The notes under the pieces: generated by a model
Told to the model about the DNA's origin: nothing
The model's database searches: none
Seen by the model: only the letters and a program-made list of their open reading frames with translations
Position numbers and translations under genes: made by a program
Part shown: positions 57,196 through 64,000 of the stretch, one piece after another
Layout of the letters: the number at the start of each line of letters is the position of its first letter
How positions within the stretch are numbered: position 1 is the first letter of the stretch
From: Scleromitrula shiraiana
Taxonomy: Eukaryota > Ascomycota > Leotiomycetes > Helotiales > Sclerotiniaceae
DNA length: 64,000 bases
Direction: 5' to 3'
Assembly: GCA_028455995.1 (NCBI GenBank)
Contig: JABELC010000001.1
Span: forward strand, 3,212,501-3,276,500

Positions 57196-59597
57196 TCAAG
57201 GTTTGTCAGAAGATGGAGGATTTGTAGATATTTGAGTTGGGGCAATTCTTCTCTTTTTCTTTTCCGTTCCGGTTTCTTCTCGTTCACTTTCGCTTGCCTC
57301 TCTCTTAAGTCCCGATACTGAGCCTGTTGTGCTTCGAGGGGTTTGTGGTGGTGTCGTCATTGGCATGGTTGATGACATTGCTGCTGTGATGCTTGGGAGA
57401 CTGCTGGAGAGAGGAGTAGGGTTACTTATTATTGTACCTGCTGGGGTGGCGTATGATGATTGTGTAGCGATGGATGATGTGGAGTTAGATCGCGTTGGGG
57501 AAGAAGGTCGGAAACTTGTGAAAGGGGTTGCAGTAGGTGAAGGTGCGGACATAGGATTAGAGGATGTGCGATGATGAGAGCTTGGAAATGGTGATGGGGG
57601 TGCAATGCTTGCGGTAGGTGTAGCCATTGGGGTATTTTGTGAAGATGAGATGGCTGATCCGCTAATAAATTGTCGTCTGGCAGCAGGCACTTCTTCGTCA
57701 TAGGTCTGACCAAGTTCGCCGGATGCGAAAGTCAATGTGGAACAGAAACCATCAGATGATGTCATCAGTAAGGTTAAGCCATCAGTGGACCTGATATTAG
57801 TTAGTCATAGAAGTGATCAAGAACGAGACAGATTTGCTTACCAAGATAGATCCGTGAAAGTGGCGCAATGCAAATTGCTAACCACGCATAATGGAGTTTG
57901 CTGTTGCGTATCATATAGCAATACTGAGTCTTCCGTAGCTACTGCATATACCATACGGTAAGGCAGAGTAAATGCCATTGTTGGTCCCTGAGTAGAAACA
58001 TTTGTCTCAACGGCTAAAGGTTTCGGCTTTGGTGAAGAAGTAGGTCGAGAGGAATCACTAGCTTGAGGTATAAGTGGAGGTGGTTCCATCGAAGTATGTA
58101 AGGGTGATTTGGAAGTCATCGCGGGCTCTGGCAATGCTGTTAAAGTATCTTCAGCAGAAGAAGTATCAATAGATATATGTTTCGTTCCCGGAGGTGGACC
58201 TTTTCGTATAGTATAATAAATTGGTGAACATTTAACAGCCACAGAAGGTTTCTTATGACCTGGTAAGTGTGCAACAGGTGGCTTGTTAATTCCACCTCTT
58301 GTATATATATAGACCGTATTAATCACTTCGTATAAAGTTTTTGCCCCTTCTTCTGGTCCCTTATGTTGAGTCTGATATTGGCCTGCAGGCGTAAAAAGAA
58401 GACTACCATCTGGTGTGAAAGCTAATCTTCGGAAAAATGATTTGAGCGTCTCATTGGCATAGATATTCGCATTCTTTACGCCAAGTCCAATCATAGAGTA
58501 TGGCTTTGGTGAAGCCTCCATAGGCATTACAGCAGGCAATGGCAAGGAAGGTGCTGGTGAGGCGGATCTTCGCATAGACATTGCTGGAGATGATGCACCA
58601 AATGAAGATCTCCTACTATGACTGATCACACTAGGAGGATTCATTGGCAAGGCTATAGAAGTTGGCGTGCCTGGACATGAGGGTGCTGGGGATCCAATGG
58701 TATTTGGTGTTTCGGGAGGTAATTGAGAACGAAATCCAAGGTCTGGTGGTGCTGGACTATTTGAAGAAATTCTTCGTCCTGGTAGATCCATCTTTAGATT
58801 ATGCCCAATTCTCTTCGGCTCCTCACGATTATCCAAGCTGAACTGTCCATCCTTCGTTTTTAATGTATAGATATGCACGGATCGATCGGATGATTGTGTC
58901 GCAATGTATTCGTTGAGAGGATCCCATGCAACTCCCTGAACATAATGTTGATGCTCAGCGATTTGTCTAATAAGTTGACCTGAGAGGCTGGGTTAGTTTA
59001 TTGATTGCCCAATCGTGACGAACTTATTACCAGTTTGCGCATTGTATATTCTAGCAACATTATCCATACTTCCAATGATGAAGTACACAGAATCTGGGGA
59101 CCAAGCTAAATCGTATATTTCAGCTCCAGACGACCGACACATATGTTTTGTTCTCCATGTCTCCTTCTCCTCAAATTCATCTCCTCCAAAGACAGGTGTA
59201 ACATTCGGAGCTTCGCTGGGCACCCAAAGAAGAACATTTCCATCATCACCGGCAGATGCAAGTAATTCTCCTATAAATGATAAATCAGCCTTATCCGCTC
59301 AGTATAAATTGTCATTCATACCCTTTGGAGCCCATCTCACTACATTGACCGCTTGTGTATGCTTCTGCAGAGTACATAGATACTCAATTTTTCGATCTTC
59401 TCCATCAGAGTCGATTTTCCATAACTGCATTCCATCAGTATCCTAAAAACATAACCCGCTTTGTATATTTGACCTACTCTAACATTTCCATCTCCTCCAC
59501 CAGTGGCTAGCCTTCCCTTTCCAGCTGTTTCCCAATCACAACTGTATACTGGGGCATTTTGGTCGTGCCAGTTTATGATCAAAGGTGTAGCTTTCAT
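57196..59597 (-). CDS. CAC2: Chromatin assembly factor 1 subunit B (p60, Cac2)
   Basis: Five exons on the minus strand: 59478-59597, 59322-59424, 59031-59270, 57842-58979 and 57196-57790, with introns of 51-53 bp. The product is 731 residues. The first intron must end at the GCAG before 59424, not the nearer TTTAG: only that gives GGGDGNVRLWKIDSDGEDRKIEYL. WD40 repeats follow (HTQAVNVVRWAPKG, LASAGDDGNVLLW, IYDLAWSPDSVYF, HHYVQGVAWDPLNEYIATQSSDRSV). A Ser/Pro-rich insert with low complexity interrupts the propeller. Then FFRRLAFTPDGSLLFTPAGQY and the typical YVYTRGGINKPPVAHLPGHKKPSVAVKCSP-like region. The C-terminus is a disordered Ser/Thr/Pro tail with basic KKKRR. CAF-1 places new H3-H4 on replicated DNA in the nucleus. 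Confidence 0.95.
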
Positions 59598-60393
59598 TTT
59601 GTCCTCTTGAATCGATATGGAAGGTTTAAAGAAAAGGTCTTAGATTGGGCTTCTTGCGGCGTGAGACGCCGATGAAATACGTAGCACAATTTGAAGTAAT
59701 TGCGCCCCCTTTGTTTCGAGGTTATTTTGGAGAAGTCGAAATGAAATTTATTGAGAATATTAAATTGATTGATGTATGATTGATGTATTTGTGAAATCGT
59801 AATAATGGATTACTGGGTAGGATTGCAGGTGGTTTTACGGAAATACTAGGATTGCAGTTTTGAGTTGCAGAAAGATTGAAACCTTAACATTAAGCATCCT
59901 TTTTTTCGAAGATGATGGATGGATGGGTAGAAGATATGTAGAAGATAGAAGTAGAAGATAATCAAACTGAATACTTTTTAAATATGAAGACTGCACAATA
60001 TATTGAATTTTATTCTCAGTCATAAATTAGAAATTGAAAACTACTAATAGGGAGGTAGAATATCAATAAGTAGTCATTGACAGGTAGATAGTAAGTATAT
60101 AGTACTATGTAAGTCATACCGGGCTACTATACTACTTATTACTATACCTGTGAGGCACGCTTCACGTTTCTCAATTCGCGTACAAATAATAAATCTCACG
60201 CGTCGATTGATTCGAAGACCTAATGAAACATAATTTATTAAAAAAGTAAAGTAAAGTAAAGGAAAGAAAAGAAGAAGTAATTGGAAAGGTTGAAAGGGAG
60301 TTAATGTATATAATACAGTATAGATATAGATATAAAATCAATATTTGATCAACCTATCTTGTTATTATTCTCTTTTGTATGTTTTCCTTCTAA

Positions 60394-60425
60394 TGAATAT
60401 GAATATGAATATGAATATGAATATA
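60394..60425. repeat. (GAATAT)n microsatellite
   Basis: About five hexamer units. Confidence 0.85.
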
Positions 60426-60960
60426 AAACAGAGTGAAGCCTCATGAACTTCCCATCAAGTCTAGTCATTTTTTATGAATCTTATATGCCCAAGTAGTTAA
60501 GTATAACCACCTGGATATGGCGGTTACGATGCGTATAAGATTCTTCCTCAAGTTTCAATATACGAAAAGCCCGTCTCTTCCTCTACTGGTAGATCAAATT
60601 ATTATTATTAGAGGTTAGAGCTTTGGTTGTATACTATGCCAGTACGAAATTCTATACATATATTCATTCATCTATTCATTCATCTACACATCCATCCAAA
60701 TATCCTTTCCTTTATCAAGTAGTGTTGAGTTAAGAAGATCTCTCATACCCCTAGTCCAGACCTTTCGTATCATTTTCAACCTTCTCTTTTCCCATCTCCC
60801 CATGTAAAAAATAAAATGTAAAAAAATAAAAAAATAAAACAAAAAATAAAAATAAATAAAAATAAAGATCAAAATATACTAAAAGATTAAGATTTATCCT
60901 TTCATTGGACAATTCATAATTTATACCCAGTAGAAATACCCAGTAGAAATCCGTAGGATT

Positions 60961-60986
60961 TTATTGTATTGTATTGTATTGTATTA
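60961..60986. repeat. (TATTG)n microsatellite
   Basis: About five pentamer units. Confidence 0.85.
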
Positions 60987-61548
60987 TCACGATATTGTGA
61001 AATGAACGATGAAATAATAATGAATGAATGAATACATGCATGCATGGAGCAATAGTCAGTGGGGCTATCTATAATGGAGACTCTCCCAGGGCATTTTTTT
61101 TCAATTTGTACCTGAAAGCTAGCGGGGAGTTCTGTCTTTATCTTCCGGTTGAATTATTTAACACTTCGGGTACGGAAGTATATATGATGTTTATTAGTTT
61201 TAATTGAGTTAATTGAACTAATTGAGTTAATTGAGTTAAAATTCATATGCATTAACTTCACACCGCTCTCCGGCCAGCCTGAAAAGGAAGGCCGTTTTTA
61301 ATTATTAATCTGTACTACCACCGACAGAATCCATCAACACAGTATTATGATTTTATTATTGTAATCCTCTAGCCTCCCTCTTATTTTCTACTTTTATTAG
61401 CTTACCAAGATAATTAATTACACTTGTTAGTTACACTTGTTAGTTCAGTCATCTATCATGATCAATCTTACTCATTCATACACTTCGATATATCTTACAG
61501 TTAGCAATGAGACGGTATTACGATACAAATATCTACGAACAGTACTTG

Positions 61549-61572
61549 CCTGTCTGTCTGTCTGTCTGTCTT
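61549..61572. repeat. (GTCT)n microsatellite
   Basis: About six tetramer units. Confidence 0.85.
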
Positions 61573-61752
61573 TAAATCCAATAATCGATTAATCAAATAC
61601 CTACCTCACCGATTCCACACGTGGGATCCGGAAACACGAGGCACATAAGATAGATAGACATAGGATAAAGACGTTACGCGCCACGGTATGCATGCATGGA
61701 ATCTCGGATCCCAAGAAACTGGACGCTGGATGTGTAAAACCCTGGGATTAGA

Positions 61753-61791
61753 GATGATATGATATGATATGGTATGGTATGGTATGGTATG
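61753..61791. repeat. (GATAT)n/(GGTAT)n microsatellite
   Basis: Pentamer array whose unit changes from GATAT to GGTAT along its length. Confidence 0.85.
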
Positions 61792-61968
61792 TATATACAG
61801 TACCCATTTACTCAATAGTATGTATGTACTTCATACTGACGACGACAATAAATGAATCATATTTCTCTGGACCATGTAACTTGCAAATTGAACTGGAGTT
61901 AAAGGGCAGAGTAGAGAGAGTACTTATAGAGGCCAGAGATTGTTTTCTCACGTAACTAGATAGATAAA

Positions 61969-62056
61969 TAGGTAGGTAGGTAGGTAGGTTATATGTAGAA
62001 TTTAGATAATGATGATATATTATCTCATTTTCTTTATCTATCTATCTATCTATCTA
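61969..62056. repeat. (TAGG)n and (TATC)n microsatellites
   Basis: (TAGG)n at 61969-61990 and (TATC)n at 62034-62056, about 45 bp apart. Confidence 0.85.
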
Positions 62057-62464
62057 ACTTGTCAGTCTGTTTACCCCCTACATGATATCCATCTACCAGG
62101 ATGTGAGTATATTTATATTAATGATATAACTAACTGAACGGTTCAATGACCTACTTGGGTATCTTACATTAATTACATAAGCACTTATTTGATAGATGGT
62201 TTGGTGCTAGTATATGCCAGTGGTAAAAAGATGCTTCATACTTTCTATATACAGTATCGTTCATTCATATATAATCTTACAATTAATTCACTAATAATAA
62301 ATTGCTTACAATTACTTTTATTATGATACTCGGTCATGATAGCATCAATCGGTACTAATAAAAGGAACTGAACTTTGGAATACTAGTATATACCAAACGA
62401 TCTGATGGATTATTATAAAATTCATGATCATCTTTAATAATCTAATATTTTGAATATTTTGAAT

Positions 62465-62675
62465 ATTTATATATTTATATATTTATATATTTATATATTT
62501 TATATATTTTATATATTTTATATATTTTATATATTTTATATATTTTATATATTTTATATATTTTATATATTTTATATATTTTATATATTTTATATATTTT
62601 ATATATTTTATATATTTTATATATTTTATATATTTTATATATTTTTTTATAATTATATATATATATATATATATA
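62465..62675. repeat. TATATATTTT minisatellite
   Basis: Four 9-bp TATATATTT units followed by a long run of 10-bp TATATATTTT units to about 62645, then a pure (TA)n to 62675. The unit length close to one helical turn would phase the T-tracts and could give curved DNA. The frames reading YIF or IKY repeats here are artefacts. Confidence 0.92.
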
Positions 62676-62737
62676 TCTTCAACCATTCTCTCATCCTCTC
62701 ATCCTCCCATTCTTCCATCAATCTCCTCTCCTCTACT

Positions 62738-62843
62738 CTCCTCTTCTCTCTTCTCTCTTCTCTCTTCTCTCTTCTCTCTTCTCTCTTCTCTCTTCTCTCT
62801 TCTCTCTTCTCTCTTCTCTCTCCTCTCTTCTCTCTTCTCTCTT
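62738..62843. repeat. (CTCTTCT)n polypyrimidine minisatellite
   Basis: About 14 heptamer units, nearly pure C/T on the plus strand, with one TCC interruption near 62821. Confidence 0.9.
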
Positions 62844-63504
62844 ATCATCTTATCCTCCTCCCATCTTCGAACCATTCTATTCTAACCCAACACCGGAAAC
62901 CGAATCCACACCACAACCCCACTAACTAACAGATCCCGAATAAAACTTGGATTCCCCCGCCATTTTCCTGCATATCTACTTGAACTCTTGTACTATCCAT
63001 ATCTACAAATAAATAAATAAATATACGACTATCTCTTCTTTATTTTACCAAACTAAATAAAATTTCTACATATTACTTTTTGAACTTTTGCGTCTTTCCT
63101 AAGAAATATTTAAATCTGAATATCTTTTCTGAATACATAATCAAATTTTGCATCAAGAGAGACAAGAGGAAAAGATTTAAAGAACCTCACTTTTTTCTTT
63201 TCCTTTTCCTTCGTAATCATTCACCATTCTTATTAACCGTCAATTTTTTATATATCGCTTGCCTACCTTTTTATACTTAGGTAGACTAGACATCAGTCAA
63301 CAGAGAAGGAAGGATATTATCAGAATTTCTAGATAATACGACAGAAATTCTTTGCCGTATGAGTCAAACCATCAATTGACTCTTTACCTTGGTGGGGTAT
63401 TTCTCTCTCCTGTGGTCTACTGCAGCTAGGTATAAACCTACATACGTAGTAATATTCACCTACCTCGTCTTACCTACAATCAAGACCTCATATTCGACCA
63501 AGAG

Positions 63505-63560
63505 GAAAAAAAAGAAAAGAAAAGAAAAAAAAAAAGAAAAGAAAATAAAAGAAAAGAAAA
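63505..63560. repeat. Purine tract (GAAAA-type)
   Basis: A/G-only stretch with GAAAA units on the plus strand, about 270 bp upstream of the 63824 ATG. Confidence 0.8.
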
Positions 63561-63823
63561 CTCTGACTGAAAGAACTGGAAAAAAGAGAAGAGAAGAGAA
63601 AACCTTTTTTTCTTATTGACTACAGTTCTCTTTTATTCATTCTAATATATACCTTAATCAGAATTTGAGGGATTGTATAAGAATTTTATTCTTTCAATCT
63701 TTGCTTCTTGCTCTCTTATTAAGGAGAATATAATAGCCACTTCAACAGTATTTCAATATTAGAATGCTTTGAGATTTTTTTTTAACTTCACAACAATTTT
63801 CTCGTTGAATAAGATAATTCAAG

Positions 63824-64000
63824 ATGCTCGATTTCGACTCGGGATCCCTTGCAGCTGCCATCTGCAGTGTTCTCATTGTCTTTGCCTTCACTTTACCTTC
63901 TGTAATCTCTATCATTTCCCATTTTCGAGAAAAGAAGCAAAGATCTGGCATTTACAGTGATAAGGATGGAGTTGCTACCGAAGAGACTGTCGCTGCATTT
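63824..64000 (+). CDS. N-terminus of a membrane protein (3' part outside window)
   Basis: First 59 codons from the ATG at 63824. An acidic start (MLDFDSGS) is followed by one hydrophobic segment, LAAAICSVLIVFAFTLPSVISII (about residues 9-31), then basic residues HFREKKQR, which by the positive-inside rule puts the following chain on the cytosolic side. A hydrophilic region (SGIYSDKDGVATEETVAAF) runs off the window. No intron is evident yet. The visible part fits a single-pass anchor or the first helix of a transporter; I cannot name it. Confidence 0.7.
   Translation, partial: MLDFDSGSLAAAICSVLIVFAFTLPSVISIISHFREKKQRSGIYSDKDGVATEETVAAF

Larger units (their letters stand above)
59598..63823. 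other. 4.2-kb gene-free, repeat-rich region
   Basis: Divergent space between CAC2 and the gene entering at 63824. It is largely simple-sequence DNA with pyrimidine-rich and TATA-rich tracts (listed separately). TTGAGTTAA-type repeats lie at 61202-61240. I found no coding frame that is not made by a repeat. A large promoter or long 5' UTR introns for the right-hand gene are possible. Confidence 0.5.

Noticed and set aside
57429..57713. 94-codon His/Pro/Leu-rich minus-strand frame
   Set aside because: Shifted-frame shadow of the Ser/Pro-rich CAC2 C-terminus.
62450..62929. 159-codon plus-strand frame reading YIF repeats, and its antisense IKY frame
   Set aside because: Produced entirely by the TATATATTTT minisatellite and the CT-rich array.
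1..64000. tRNA, rRNA or snRNA genes
   Set aside because: I looked for A/B-box words (GGTTCGANTCC) and cloverleaf arms on both strands and found none convincing. A tRNAscan-SE or Infernal run would be decisive.

Overview
The window is nuclear DNA of a filamentous ascomycete. The evidence is short spliceosomal introns (about 50-250 bp) with GT..CTAAC..AG signals, a Zn2Cys6 regulator, 2EXR-domain proteins, a sedolisin, a hydrophobin-like protein, and one AT-saturated retrotransposon island with C-to-T and G-to-A decay typical of repeat-induced point mutation (RIP). Protein content and gene style fit Leotiomycetes, probably Sclerotiniaceae (Botrytis/Sclerotinia/Monilinia type); that placement is inference. 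I rebuilt gene models by joining exons across splice sites and checked that the joined lengths are multiples of three.

Layout. 0-10 kb holds the 3' end of a cytochrome P450, a Yap/AP-1-type bZIP factor, a small Gln/Pro/Tyr-rich protein, then an FAD monooxygenase next to a Zn2Cys6 regulator. 10.4-17.1 kb is an AT-rich island of nested transposons. A palindromic element with TA target duplication was split by a Ty1/copia retrotransposon (GAATT target duplication). A second, complete palindromic element then sits inside the copia element. The two halves of the copia element carry RIP-type changes on opposite strands. 18.5-26 kb holds a sedolisin protease, two tandem 2EXR-domain paralogues with a conserved upstream block, and an Mnn1-type mannosyltransferase with a frame break and no obvious ATG. 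27.5-31.5 kb encodes a 1246-residue protein whose last ~780 residues are an acidic, low-complexity tail. 32.5-41.2 kb holds an ABCC transporter (with a GC-AG intron and a 27-nt exon), an aldo/keto reductase with a secretion-type leader, and a tannase/feruloyl esterase-type hydrolase.

41.9-42.4 kb encodes, in three exons, a divergent histone H3-fold protein that no single open frame reveals. It lacks a recognisable H3 tail, keeps the core HAKRV segment and has a new acidic C-terminus. It is my best candidate for something undescribed. After a small hypothetical gene and an SAM methyltransferase come ribosomal protein uS11-type/S11 (uS17 family) and the kinetochore scaffold Spc7/KNL1, divergent over 368 bp. 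A hydrophobin-like protein and the CAF-1 p60 subunit (Cac2) follow. A chromatin-assembly factor, a kinetochore scaffold and an H3-like protein thus lie within 18 kb; I see no proof that this is functional. 52.6-63.8 kb is rich in microsatellites and includes a TATATATTTT minisatellite. The window ends in the first 59 codons of a membrane protein gene.
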